Source of the DNA: Archangium lipolyticum
GTDB taxonomy: Bacteria; Myxococcota; Myxococcia; Myxococcales; Myxococcaceae
Direction: 5' to 3'
DNA: 64,000 nucleotides
NCBI RefSeq assembly: GCF_024623785.1
Contig: NZ_JANKBZ010000008.1
Location: forward strand, 310,001 to 374,000
How positions within the stretch are numbered: position 1 is the first letter of the stretch; each line of letters opens with the position of its first letter. The translations under genes and the position numbers were made by a program. Shown here piece after piece: positions 1 through 9,942 of the stretch. Below the pieces are notes generated by a model that made no database searches, was not told the DNA's origin, and saw only the letters and a program-made list of their open reading frames with translations.

Positions 1-71
1 CGCAGCGCCGGGTAGCGCCGCGCAGGGGCTGTCACCGTCCACAGCGACTTGTTCGTGCGCTCTTCCACCAT
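1..71 (-). CDS. 5' end of a probable FAD-dependent oxidoreductase (partial)
   Basis: The minus strand opens with ATG at 71 and stays open to the window edge, giving 23 residues beginning MVEERTNKSLW and continuing TVTAPARRYPAL. An S-L-W-x-x-T-A-P-x-x-x-Y/F-P-A-L start is what I remember of secreted or cytosolic FAD-dependent oxidoreductases, where the dinucleotide-binding motif follows directly; that motif lies outside the window, so the family is an inference. An AGGA lies almost against the ATG, so the start is not certain. The gene is divergent from the kinase gene that begins at 296. Confidence 0.4.
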   Translation of the reverse strand, partial: MVEERTNKSLWTVTAPARRYPAL

Positions 72-295
72 GTCCTACACGCTAGGAATGCGACCGAGGG
101 GCGGGAAGGCGAGCCACCAGGCGGCCTCGCCCGCCTGCCTGTCCTCCATTGAAGCCTTGAGGTGTGCACGAGCCAACACCCCTGCTGGGGGGGAGTTGGC
201 CATTGCCGCCGGGTGACGCAGAACCATGGTGATCCTCGGCTTCACCGATCCGTAACTCCCGACACCGTACCCCGAGGACACCGGAGCGACGCGTC
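72..295. other. Divergent intergenic region, no recognisable element
   Basis: This spacer separates the leftward partial gene from the rightward histidine kinase and must hold both promoters. I see no convincing -35/-10 pair, hairpin or small gene. Open frames crossing it on the minus strand are arginine-rich shadows of the kinase gene. Confidence 0.4.
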
Positions 296-1611
<1,316 letters not shown>

Positions 1612-1615
<4 letters not shown>

Positions 1616-2019
1616 ACAACATGGCTCGAAACGACACCTCGCCCCTCGTCCTGATCGTCGACGACTACCAGGATGCCCGGGAGATGTACGCGGAGTACCT
1701 CGAGTTCTCCGGCTTCCGCGTGGCCGAGGCCCGCGACGGCCAGGAGGCGGTGGAGAAGGCGGTCGCGCTGCACCCCTCCGTCATCCTCATGGACCTGTCC
1801 CTGCCGGTGATGGATGGCTGGGAGGCCACCCGGCGGCTCAAGAACGATGTACGCACGCGCTGCATCCCCGTGGTGGCCCTCACCGGCCACGCGCTGGACG
1901 CGAACTCGCGCGAGGCGCGGGAAGTCGGCTGCGATGCCTACGTCACCAAGCCCTGCCTGCCGGACGCGCTGGTCCGCGAGGTCGAGCGGGTGCTGGCGGC
2001 CGTATCCCCGGCCGCGTAG
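1612..2019 (+). CDS. Single-domain response regulator (CheY-like)
   Basis: 135 residues that are a receiver domain and nothing more. The acidic pocket (LIVDDYQD), the phosphorylatable aspartate near residue 61 (ILMDLSLPVMDGWEA) and the lysine in YVTKPC are all present. With no output domain it must act through protein contacts, as a phosphotransfer intermediate or motor/enzyme modulator. The ATG at 1612 overlaps the kinase stop; a second ATG at 1621 is possible. The longer upstream frame is a shadow of the kinase. Confidence 0.92.
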
Positions 2020-2064
2020 CACCGCCCGCCCGCCTGCCCGGCAAGCGGGTCTCGTTTTTCGCCC

Positions 2065-2095
2065 TTGAGCCTCACGTGACGTGAGGGTGTACCCA
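2065..2095 (+). promoter_or_regulatory. MerR-type promoter/operator
   Basis: TTGAGC (2065-2070) and TACCCA (2090-2095) are separated by 19 bp, the long spacer typical of MerR-activated promoters. The spacer carries the perfect inverted repeat CCTCACGTGACGTGAGG (2070-2086). It lies 44 bp ahead of the MerR-family gene, so autoregulation by DNA untwisting is the obvious inference. Confidence 0.8.
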
Positions 2096-2138
2096 TCCTC
2101 GCAGCCACACACCGGTGTGGTCGAAAGGAGCGTGCCTC

Positions 2139-2876
2139 ATGCGGCCCGAGACCCTGAAGGTGGGCGAGCTTGCCCGGAGGACCGGGCTGTCCATCCGCAC
2201 CCTGCACCACTACGACGAGCTGGGCCTGCTCACTCCGTCGCTTCGCACGGAGTCCGGCTACCGGCTCTACACCCCGGAGGATGTCGCCCGGTTGCAGCGC
2301 ATCCTCTCGCTCCGCCAGCTCGGCTTCTCGCTGGAGGAGATCAAACGCTGCATCGACGAGCCCGGCTTCTCACCTGTCCGGGTGCTCGAGCTGCACCTCG
2401 CGCGCGCTCGCGAGCAGCTCGCCCTCCAACAGGAGCTGTGCCGGCGTCTGGAGTCGCTCGCCACGCAGCTCCGCTCGGCGGAGACGCCCTCCGTCGAGCA
2501 ACTCGTTCAAACCATCGAGGTCATGACCATGTTCGAGAAGTACTACACCCCCGAGCAGTTGAAGGAACTCGAGGCGCGCCGGCAGGCACTCGGCGAGGAC
2601 GCCATCCGCCAGGTCGAGCAGGAGTGGCCACAGCTCATCGCCCAGGTGCGCGCCGAGATGGAGAAGGGCACCGACCCGGCCAGCGAGCCCGTGCAGCGGC
2701 TGGCCCGGCGCTGGGGCGAGCTCGTCCGCGCCTTCACCGGCGGCAACCCCGGCATCGAGAAGTCGCTGGGCACCATGTACCAGCAGGAGCCCTCGGCCGG
2801 CGCCAGGTTCGGGCTGGACCCTCAGCTCTTCGCCTACGTGAACCGCGCCATGGCCGCGGCGAAGAAGCCCGAGTAG
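2139..2876 (+). CDS. MerR-family regulator with TipAS-like effector domain
   Basis: 245 residues. The N-terminus is a MerR winged helix (KVGELARRTGLSIRTLHHYDELGLL, then GYRLY), followed by the dimerisation helix. The C-terminal half (YTPEQLKELEARR onward, including the trailing RFGLDPQLFAYVNRAM) resembles the TipAS ligand-binding domain known to bind thiopeptides and other drugs in actinomycete TipA. ATG 2139 is preferred over an upstream GTG at 2115 because AAAGGAG (2124-2130) sits 8 bp before it. The operator at 2065-2095 suggests it controls its own transcription. No obvious target gene lies downstream, because the next operon is convergent. Confidence 0.9.
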   Translation: MRPETLKVGELARRTGLSIRTLHHYDELGLLTPSLRTESGYRLYTPEDVARLQRILSLRQLGFSLEEIKRCIDEPGFSPVRVLELHLARAREQLALQQELCRRLESLATQLRSAETPSVEQLVQTIEVMTMFEKYYTPEQLKELEARRQALGEDAIRQVEQEWPQLIAQVRAEMEKGTDPASEPVQRLARRWGELVRAFTGGNPGIEKSLGTMYQQEPSAGARFGLDPQLFAYVNRAMAAAKKPE

Positions 2877-2888
2877 TGACAGGGCCCC

Positions 2889-3848
2889 TCAGCGCCTCGC
2901 GGCGACCTTCTCCGCTTCGAGGACGATGGAGTCGGCCCAGGGTGGGAGCTTCGCCCAACCGGCGGTGTACTCGGTGCGTGCGTAGAACCCACCGCCCGCG
3001 CCTCGTGCCACGATGAGCTGGCCGAGGCGCTTGTCCCCACGCCGGTATTCCACGCGGAATACCTCGTGGGGTGCCCCCCCGGGCGGCTCCTCGCCACGGC
3101 CGAGGAAGTCCGCCTGGGCCGGTGCGAGCAACCAGACGCGCTCGTGCCACTTGCGGGCCGCCTCGTCAGGCGCGTCTGGCGCCTCCTGGGGCACGAGCTC
3201 CGCCGGACGCCGCGCCCGCTCGCGGACGAGGAAGGTGCGCGAGGTGTCCCCCAGCGTGACGGTGAGCGCGTCGTACTCGCCGGCTCCGAAGGCATGCAGT
3301 GTCCGGTCCACCAGGCGGTTGGCGGCGTTCTCCAGGTCCGGCAACAGCGAGGGGCCGAGGAGGAAGACGCGCCCATCCGCCTCGCGCCGCAGGTACGGGC
3401 TGCCCCAGCCGATCGAGGCTCCCGCCAGGGTGAAGACGTGCTCACCACTGCTCAGCTTCACCACCAGCTTCCGGGGGCTGTCCTTCAGCCCCACCTCGGC
3501 CAGGGTCTCCGCGTCCAGCACGCCCAGGCCCCGCGTGGCCCGCAGCGGCGCGAAGCGGGTGAAGAGCTGCCAGGCGATCTCGTTCGCCCGCAGCTCACGG
3601 GGAGCCGAGCCGGGGCCCGGCTTCGTTCCCAACCGCAGCCACAGCGCACCGTCCCCGGTGCCTTCGCGGAACAGCTCCACCCAGCCGGACGCGTCCTCGT
3701 AGCGCACGCGCTCCAACGCCTGCTTCGGCGCGTCCAGCACCACCTCTTCCCCGGGGAGGCCCGTCGGCTCCCGCTGCCAGACGAAGAAGGCCGCGACCAG
3801 CCCCGCCGCGGCCAGGACGCCCTGGAGCACCACGCCCCGAGCCCTCAT
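2889..3848 (-). CDS. DUF4340 protein of a Gld-type ABC exporter operon
   Basis: 319 residues. One N-terminal hydrophobic segment (about 8-24, VVLQGVLAAAGLVAAFFVW) anchors an extracytoplasmic domain with the repeated alpha/beta pattern of DUF4340. Such proteins normally follow GldG-like subunits, as here: its ATG overlaps the gldG-like stop (ATGA, 3845-3848). It is the last gene of the operon and ends convergently with the MerR gene (about 10 bp apart). Its biochemical role is not known; it is probably a periplasmic accessory of the transporter. Confidence 0.85.
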   Translation of the reverse strand: MRARGVVLQGVLAAAGLVAAFFVWQREPTGLPGEEVVLDAPKQALERVRYEDASGWVELFREGTGDGALWLRLGTKPGPGSAPRELRANEIAWQLFTRFAPLRATRGLGVLDAETLAEVGLKDSPRKLVVKLSSGEHVFTLAGASIGWGSPYLRREADGRVFLLGPSLLPDLENAANRLVDRTLHAFGAGEYDALTVTLGDTSRTFLVRERARRPAELVPQEAPDAPDEAARKWHERVWLLAPAQADFLGRGEEPPGGAPHEVFRVEYRRGDKRLGQLIVARGAGGGFYARTEYTAGWAKLPPWADSIVLEAEKVAARR

Positions 3849-5701
3849 GACGCGCCTCCACCCGGAGCCCGGGGCGCACGCCGCCGGCCCCGGCGCCGTG
3901 TCACGAGGAAGCCCGCCCCCAGCACCATCGCCGGAGCCAGGAAGACGGCCGAGTAGAACCAGACGACGTCCTTCTGGCGGGTGTGCTGCAGGGGCACGTC
4001 CTCCTCGTTGGACACTTCTCCCGCCAGCGCCTCCTCGCCGAGCAGCCAGAGCACCGTGTCCATCAGCAGGTAGGGATTGCCGTAGCCCCGCGGGCCTCCG
4101 TCGGTCATCACGTCCGAGTCGCCCATGGCCACCACGCGCGCGGGCGAGGCGCCCGAGACGCCCGCCTTCTCCACCGCCACCACCAGGGGCCAGGCCCGCC
4201 TGGACTCTCCCTCATTCGGGATGAAGTCGTGGTTGGCGTCCTGGAACGTCTCCGCGGACGCCCGCACCGAGACGGCGTGCTTCACGCCCTTGGGCAGGGG
4301 CTCCACCGACTCCAACGCCGCCGCGCCAGGGAAGACGATCGACGCCTCACTGCCCAGCGAGGCCAGTGTCCCGACGGAGGCGTGCGAGGAGACGCTCGCC
4401 GTCACCAGGTTGCCCCGGTCGTTCTGCTGGTGGCTGATGCGCAGGTAGCGCTGGTCGTTCGCCAGCGGTGTACGCAGCAGCTTCAGCCCCAGGGGCTCCA
4501 GCAGCGGCTCGAAGCCCGGCCCATCCGGCTCCAGCGCGAGCCACAGCCGCCCACCGTGCTCCACGTACCGCCGCAGCGCGGCGAGCTCCTCCGGGGTGAA
4601 GTCGCGCTCGGGCCCCATCACCGCCACCACCGCCGCGTCGCGAGGCACCTCCGTCTCCAGCCCCTCGGCCACGCCCAGCGTGCGCACCTCCACGTTCAGC
4701 ACACGCAGCCACTCCTCGAGCTGTGACAGACCGGGCCGTGCCTTCTCCAGCGCCGTGGCGGACTGGGGCATCAGTCCCCGCTCGCCATGGCCCACGGTGA
4801 GGTACAGCACCCGGCGAGGACGGGCCACCACCCGCAGCCGCCGGTACACGTCCTCGTCCAGCCGCTGCAACTGCCCTCGGGCGCGCTCCAGCTCCAGCGG
4901 CACCTTCAGCCGCTCGTGGCGCTGGCCCCGGCTGAACACCACGGAGCCGTTCTCCCCCACCCCCATCGCCTTCGCCCGCGCCGGCTCCACCGCCTGATCC
5001 AGCACCTCCACCTTCAACAGACCGGACTCCCGCGACAGCTCCCGGAAGTACTGCTCCAGCGCCTGCCGTACGTCATTCGCGGGCGGGAAGAAGAGCGTCA
5101 CCTCCACCGGCGCGTTGAGGCCTCGCGCCAGCTTCCGCGTGGCCTCGCCCGGCCGCGCGGTGCGGAAGTACGCCAGGTCCCACGAGACGTCCGCCTGCGT
5201 GGCCACGTACATGGTCGAGAAGGCGAAGACGAGCGCGAAGGCCAGCCCCAGCCCCGAGTGCAGCGCGGCGCGCACCCGGCCCATCTCCAGCACCGGCCCT
5301 CGCGCCATGGCCGCCACCGCCAGTTCCACCAGCACCAGCGGCAGCAGCGTGGCGGCCAGCAGCGCGGGGAAGAGCGCCGCCAGCACCACCGCCAGCCTGG
5401 GCGCCTGCTTCTTCAACGACACGCCCCACGGCGCCACGTCCGAGGAGAGCACGTAGAGCGCCAGGCCCAGCCCTCCCAACAGGAAGAGGCCCAACAACCA
5501 CCGCTCCAGCCGCCGCCCATCACCCGAGGCCCGCACCGTTCTCGACACGCGCCACGCCACCGCGAGCAATACCAGCGCCAGGCCGAGCCCGCTCAGCACG
5601 AGCCGCTCCGTACCGGCGCCCGCCACGCGCTCGCCGAGGAACACGGACACCAGCCCCACCACGTACAACACGGACACCCAGGGCGAGGGCCGGAGGCTCA
5701 T
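3845..5701 (-). CDS. GldG-like ABC transporter auxiliary subunit
   Basis: 618 residues. The N-terminal part carries several membrane helices (about 10-170, e.g. WVSVLYVVGLVSVFLG), then a large soluble domain with the GldG/IFT52-like fold, and a C-terminal helix (VVWFYSAVFLAPAMVLGAG) followed by a basic tail. GldG-type proteins pair with GldF permeases; in Bacteroidetes these support gliding, while in Proteobacteria the substrate is usually unknown. ATG 5701 was chosen because it overlaps the permease stop (ATGA); the 71-residue upstream extension is arginine-rich shadow sequence. It overlaps the DUF4340 gene downstream in the same way. Confidence 0.88.
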   Translation of the reverse strand: MSLRPSPWVSVLYVVGLVSVFLGERVAGAGTERLVLSGLGLALVLLAVAWRVSRTVRASGDGRRLERWLLGLFLLGGLGLALYVLSSDVAPWGVSLKKQAPRLAVVLAALFPALLAATLLPLVLVELAVAAMARGPVLEMGRVRAALHSGLGLAFALVFAFSTMYVATQADVSWDLAYFRTARPGEATRKLARGLNAPVEVTLFFPPANDVRQALEQYFRELSRESGLLKVEVLDQAVEPARAKAMGVGENGSVVFSRGQRHERLKVPLELERARGQLQRLDEDVYRRLRVVARPRRVLYLTVGHGERGLMPQSATALEKARPGLSQLEEWLRVLNVEVRTLGVAEGLETEVPRDAAVVAVMGPERDFTPEELAALRRYVEHGGRLWLALEPDGPGFEPLLEPLGLKLLRTPLANDQRYLRISHQQNDRGNLVTASVSSHASVGTLASLGSEASIVFPGAAALESVEPLPKGVKHAVSVRASAETFQDANHDFIPNEGESRRAWPLVVAVEKAGVSGASPARVVAMGDSDVMTDGGPRGYGNPYLLMDTVLWLLGEEALAGEVSNEEDVPLQHTRQKDVVWFYSAVFLAPAMVLGAGFLVTRRRGRRRAPRAPGGGAS

Positions 5702-6423
5702 CGCCACCTCCGCGCCTCGAGCACCCGCGTGGCGGCGAACAGGGCCACATAGGTGACGAGCAGGTAGTAGACGACGTCGCGCACGTGCACCACGCCCGCC
5801 TGGAAGGGTTGGAAGTGCTGGTTCCACAGCGCCAGCGCGCCGAAGACGTCCGAGAGCGGCTGCTCGGTGATGCGGGCCAGCAGCCAGCACGTCAGCAACG
5901 CCACCAGCATGCACCCGGAGAGGACGGCGGCCAGCACCTGGTTGCGCGCCAGCGCCGAGCCGAACGTGCCAATCGCCAGCGACGCGCTGCCCAGCAGCAG
6001 CAGCCCCAGGTACCCGGCGGCGATGTGCCCCACCGACAGCTTGCCGTGCACCATCACCAGCAGCGGCATGAACACCGTGGCCAGCGTCATCAGCGACAGG
6101 AAGGCCAGCGCCGAGAGGAACTTGCCCAGGACGATCTCATGGTCCTTCACCGGCGAGGAGTACAGCAGGGGCAACGTGCCCGCCTGGCGCTCCTCGGCCA
6201 GCAGCCGCATGGAGATGAAGACCGAGGCCACCAGCGTGGTGCCGCTGGAGAAGAAGAAGAAGAGCGAGAGCACTTCCGAGGAGCGCTTGCTCACCCCGCC
6301 CAGCGCGTAGGCGTTGAAGAGCAGGCCGTCCACCGCCAGCACCACGGCGATGATGATGTACCCCTGGAAGGTGCGCAGGTAGGCCGCGAGCTCCCGGCGC
6401 GCGATGAGCAGCGTGCGCATCAT
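5698..6423 (-). CDS. ABC-2 type permease (GldF-like)
   Basis: 241 residues with six predicted membrane helices (for example IIIAVVLAVDGLLFNAYAL and LLLLGSASLAIGTFGSAL), the size and hydropathy of ABC-2/GldF permeases. The conserved cytoplasmic stretch EERQAGTLPLLYSSPVKDHEIVLGK between the second and third helices, the probable coupling region, is present; it is quoted here only as its bounds, E-E-R-Q to V-L-G-K. It overlaps the ATPase gene upstream (ATGA, 6420-6423) and the gldG-like gene downstream, so the complex is made from one message. The substrate cannot be inferred. Confidence 0.9.
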   Translation of the reverse strand: MMRTLLIARRELAAYLRTFQGYIIIAVVLAVDGLLFNAYALGGVSKRSSEVLSLFFFFSSGTTLVASVFISMRLLAEERQAGTLPLLYSSPVKDHEIVLGKFLSALAFLSLMTLATVFMPLLVMVHGKLSVGHIAAGYLGLLLLGSASLAIGTFGSALARNQVLAAVLSGCMLVALLTCWLLARITEQPLSDVFGALALWNQHFQPFQAGVVHVRDVVYYLLVTYVALFAATRVLEARRWR

Positions 6424-7352
6424 GACGTGGCCTCCTCCTGGCCCCGGGTGAGGCGCAGGAAGAGGGACTCGAGCTTCTCCGCACCCCGGTCCAGCCGGAG
6501 CAGCTCCAGGCCCGCGCCCACCACCGCCTGGGCCACCCTCGGCCGCAGCTCCGCCGGAGCGTCCACCCGCAGCGTCATCACCCCCTCGGCCTCGGCCACC
6601 ACGTGCACCGGCCCCACGGCCGCGAGCGCCACCAGCACCCGCTCCCGCTCGCCCCTCACCTCCACCTCGATGAAGCCCCCGCCGCCCAGCCGCTGGCCCA
6701 GCTCTTCCTCGGTGCCCTGCGCGACGAGCTCCCCGTCCTTGATGACGAGGAGCCGGTCACACGTCTGGCTGATCTCCGACAGCAGGTGGCTGGAGACGAG
6801 CACCGTGTGCGCGCCCCGCAGCCCGCGGATGAGCGCGCGCATCTCCACCATCTGCCGTGGATCCAAGCCGCTGCCCGGCTCGTCGAGGATGAGCAGCGCC
6901 GGCCGGTGCACGAGCGCCTGCGCCACCCCCACGCGCTGCCGGTAACCGTGGCTCAGCGACGAGATGGGCGCGTCGTCCACGTCGCGCAGTCCCGTCTTCT
7001 CCTCGGCCTCGGAGACCCGGGCGGACACCTCGCGCGAGGGCACGCCGCGCAGCCGCGCCACGAAGGCGAGGAACTCCCCCACCATCATCTCGTCGTAGAG
7101 CGGCGGCGTGTCCGGCAGGAAGCCGATGCGCTGGCGCACCTCGTGCGGATGGCTCACGACGTCGTAGCCGTCGACGACGGCCCGCCCCGACGTGGGCAGC
7201 AGCACGCACCCGAGGATCTTCAGGGTGGTCGTCTTGCCCGCCCCGTTGAGCCCCAGGAAGCCGATGACCTCGCCCCGCTCGATGCGGAAGGCGAGCTCCC
7301 GGATGGCCGCGTGGCTGCCGTAGTACTTGGTCAGCCCCTCGACGTGGATCAT
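6420..7352 (-). CDS. ABC transporter ATPase (GldA-like)
   Basis: 310 residues. Walker A GLNGAGKTTT near residues 33-42, the Q-loop region (FLPDTPPLYDEM), signature LSHGYRQRVGVAQAL, and Walker B LLILDEPGSGLDP are all intact, followed by the H-loop (LVSSHLLSE). A C-terminal regulatory extension of about 80 residues is typical of GldA/NatA-class ATPases. It is the first of the four overlapping genes ending at 2889. The gap to the upstream epimerase stop is 48 bp, so the operon may begin here or at 8810. Confidence 0.92.
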   Translation of the reverse strand: MIHVEGLTKYYGSHAAIRELAFRIERGEVIGFLGLNGAGKTTTLKILGCVLLPTSGRAVVDGYDVVSHPHEVRQRIGFLPDTPPLYDEMMVGEFLAFVARLRGVPSREVSARVSEAEEKTGLRDVDDAPISSLSHGYRQRVGVAQALVHRPALLILDEPGSGLDPRQMVEMRALIRGLRGAHTVLVSSHLLSEISQTCDRLLVIKDGELVAQGTEEELGQRLGGGGFIEVEVRGERERVLVALAAVGPVHVVAEAEGVMTLRVDAPAELRPRVAQAVVGAGLELLRLDRGAEKLESLFLRLTRGQEEATS

Positions 7353-7400
7353 CGGGGCGTTCTTTCGTGAGCCCCGGGCGAAGTCAAGGCGGGCCGTCCC

Positions 7401-8810
7401 TCACCCGTGGCGGAAGCGAGGCCCCTCGGTCGTCTTCCCGAGCGTGAAGCGCAGGGCCTGCTCCAGCGTGGGGTGGACGAAGGTGAAGCCCTGGCGCTCG
7501 GCGGCCTCCGGGCGGAGGTGGGCGCCGAGGAGGAGCGTCTCCTGGCCCATCTCTCCGAAGAGGGTCCGCACCGCGCTGGCGGGCAGTGGAAACAGTGCCG
7601 GCCGGGAGAGCACCTGGCCCAGGGTCCGGGCGAACTCCTCCTGCCGCACGGCGTTCGGCGCCACCGCGTTGACGGGCCCGCGCAGCCCCTCGGTGAACAG
7701 AGCGAAGTGGATGAGGCCGATGACGTCCTCGATGGAGACCCAGCTCATCCACTGCTGGCCATCTCCGATGCGGCCGCCTCCACCCGCCAGGAAGGCGGGG
7801 AGCATCTTCGCCAGCGCGCCCCCCCGGGAGCTCAGCACCACGCCCAGGCGCAGGTGCACCACGCGGATGCCGGCCTGCTCCGCCGGAGCGGTGGCCGCCT
7901 CCCACTCGCGGGTGACATCGGCCAGGAAGCCCTCTCCGGACGTGCTGGACTCGGTGAGCACCTCGTCGCCCCGGTTGCCGTAGAACCCCATGGCCGACGC
8001 GCTCACCAGGACCCTCGGCGGGCGCGCCAGACGCGCGAGCGACTCGCACAGCACCCGGGTGCCCTCGACACGGCTGCGGCGGATGAGGGCCTTTCGCTCC
8101 TCCGTCCAGCGCCCCTCGGCGATGGGTGCCCCGGCCAGGTGCACCACCGCGTCCACGCCCTCCAGCGCGGCCACGTCCATCTCCCCCTGGCCCGGCGCCC
8201 AGGCGATGTCCCCGGCCTCGGGCTGGCCGCGCACCAACCTCCGTACCCGGTGGCCTCCCGTGGTGAGGAAGGGAGCCAGCGCGCTCCCCACCAGCCCCGA
8301 GGCGCCGCTCACCGCCACCGTCAGCGGCTTGAGCCTGGCGAAGGCCGCGTGCCGCCGCAGATCCTCGCGCGTCACCGCGTGGCGGTAGGCGAACATCCGC
8401 TCCAGCCGGTGCCGCGCGTAGCCGCCCCCCATCACGCGCCCGAGCGCCCCCACCGGCAGCGCGTACTCCACCTCGTCCTCCAGCACCGTGCCGCCCGAGG
8501 GCTCGTCCCACATACGGTGGGTGTGGATCCACCGGGAGAAGGGCCCCGACTCCTGCACGTCCTGGAAGAGCGAGCCGGGCACATACCGGGTATGCCGGGC
8601 CACCCACCGCAGGGGCACGGGCCCCACGTTCATGCGCAGCACCACCCGGGTGCCCTCGCGGATGCCGTCGCCCTGCTTCTCCTCCACCTCGACCGGCTCC
8701 CAGGGAGGCGTCAGGCGCTGGAAGGCCCCCTCGCGGGCATGCCAGGCGAACACATCCTCGGCATCCACGGGCATCTGGCTGCGAGCCTCGAACACCTGCG
8801 ACTTGCTCAT
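7401..8810 (-). CDS. SRPBCC domain fused to TIGR01777-type epimerase
   Basis: 469 residues in two parts. Residues 1-155 form an SRPBCC (START-like) ligand-binding domain (SQMPVDAEDVFAWHAREGAF). Residues 160-469 are an atypical extended SDR of the YfcH/SDR39U1 (TIGR01777) family, with the Rossmann motif GASGLVGSAL and the family hallmark PRVLVSASAMGFYG, where the usual catalytic YxxxK is altered. Fusions of this order are known in Actinobacteria and myxobacteria; the substrate is not established. GGAGGGGACG precedes the ATG. It is divergent from the Sua5 gene with only 35 bp between start codons, so their promoters must overlap. Confidence 0.9.
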   Translation of the reverse strand: MSKSQVFEARSQMPVDAEDVFAWHAREGAFQRLTPPWEPVEVEEKQGDGIREGTRVVLRMNVGPVPLRWVARHTRYVPGSLFQDVQESGPFSRWIHTHRMWDEPSGGTVLEDEVEYALPVGALGRVMGGGYARHRLERMFAYRHAVTREDLRRHAAFARLKPLTVAVSGASGLVGSALAPFLTTGGHRVRRLVRGQPEAGDIAWAPGQGEMDVAALEGVDAVVHLAGAPIAEGRWTEERKALIRRSRVEGTRVLCESLARLARPPRVLVSASAMGFYGNRGDEVLTESSTSGEGFLADVTREWEAATAPAEQAGIRVVHLRLGVVLSSRGGALAKMLPAFLAGGGGRIGDGQQWMSWVSIEDVIGLIHFALFTEGLRGPVNAVAPNAVRQEEFARTLGQVLSRPALFPLPASAVRTLFGEMGQETLLLGAHLRPEAAERQGFTFVHPTLEQALRFTLGKTTEGPRFRHG

Positions 8811-8845
8811 CGTCCCCTCCGGAGGCCAGATTGCGCTCTACAGGT

Positions 8846-9817
8846 ATGCTTACCTCGGACCTCCTCGCACGGGCAGTGGAAATGCTGAAACGCGGTGGCG
8901 TCATCGCGCTGCCGACGGAAACCGTCTATGGCCTGGCGGCCAATTGTGAGGACGAGCTGGCCGTACGCCGCGTCTTCGCCATCAAGGGGCGCCCCGCCAC
9001 CCACCCCCTCATCGTCCACGTGGCCCGCGCCGAAGAGCTCCCCTCCTGGGCCCGCCACATCCCCGAGGACGCCTGGAACCTCGCGAGGGCCTTCTGGCCG
9101 GGGCCGCTCACCCTCGTGCTGCCGCGCACCGCGCGCGCCACGGACGCCGTCACCGGAGGCCAGGACACGGTGGCGGTCCGCGTGCCCAACCACCCGCTCG
9201 CCCTGGCCGTGCTGGACGCCCTGGGAGGCGGCGTGGCCGCGCCGAGCGCCAACCGCTTCGGCAAGGTGAGCCCCACCACGGCGGAGCACGTGCGGGCGGA
9301 CCTGGCGGACGAGGTGGACCTCATCCTCGACGGCGGCCCATGCACCGTGGGCCTGGAGTCCACCATCGTCGACCTGAGCGGCAGGGAGCCGGCGGTGCTG
9401 CGCCCCGGAGGCCTGCCGGTGGAGGAAATCGAGCGCGTCCTGGGGCGCAGGGTGCCGGTGAGGACCTCGGCCACGGTGCGGGTCTCGGGAAGCCTCGCCT
9501 CGCACTACGCGCCCCGGGCGGGGGTGGTGCTCGCCGAGCCCCGGGACGTGGTCTCCCGCGTGGAGGCCCTCCGCGCCCAGGAGCAGAGCGTGGGCGTCCT
9601 GGGGCCTCCGAGCCTCATCCTCCCCCCGGGAGTCCCCCGCTACGACGTGCCGGAGGACCCGGCCGGCGCCGCGCGCGTCCTTTATATGCGGCTGCGCGAG
9701 GCGGACCAGCGGGGGCACGACGTGCTGGTGGCCTGTCTCCCACGGGCCGAGGGCCTGGGCATCGCCGTGAGGGATCGCCTGGCCCGCGCCGCCGCCCCCC
9801 GGCCCGCTGGGGGCTGA
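8846..9817 (+). CDS. sua5: Threonylcarbamoyl-AMP synthase (Sua5 type)
   Basis: 323 residues. It makes threonylcarbamoyl-adenylate from threonine, bicarbonate and ATP, the first step of t6A formation at tRNA position 37. The YrdC domain (residues 1-200) shows ALPTETVYGLAANCEDE, KGRPATHPLIVH and the SANRFGKVSPT loop. The extra C-terminal domain (from about 225, SGSLASHYAPRAGVVLAEP) marks it as Sua5 rather than short TsaC/YrdC. ATG 8846 was chosen over the TTG at 8831 because homologues start just before the LARAVEMLKRGG helix. Confidence 0.93.
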   Translation: MLTSDLLARAVEMLKRGGVIALPTETVYGLAANCEDELAVRRVFAIKGRPATHPLIVHVARAEELPSWARHIPEDAWNLARAFWPGPLTLVLPRTARATDAVTGGQDTVAVRVPNHPLALAVLDALGGGVAAPSANRFGKVSPTTAEHVRADLADEVDLILDGGPCTVGLESTIVDLSGREPAVLRPGGLPVEEIERVLGRRVPVRTSATVRVSGSLASHYAPRAGVVLAEPRDVVSRVEALRAQEQSVGVLGPPSLILPPGVPRYDVPEDPAGAARVLYMRLREADQRGHDVLVACLPRAEGLGIAVRDRLARAAAPRPAGG

Positions 9818-9900
9818 CCGCCATACAAGCCACGCAGTGGGCGCTCCTCCGAGCCGCAGGGTACGGCACCGGCACCGTGCGGCTGCACGCATTCACCTGC

Positions 9901-9909
9901 TGGTATGAT
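9901..9909 (+). promoter_or_regulatory. Candidate extended -10 promoter
   Basis: TGGTATGAT matches an extended -10 element (TGn then TATGAT, five of six consensus bases). It lies 33 bp before the TTG start of the lipoprotein gene at 9943. No good -35 is visible, which is acceptable for extended -10 promoters. Confidence 0.45.
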
Positions 9910-9942
9910 GCGCCACTCCCGTACCACGAAAGGGGGGTCGCC

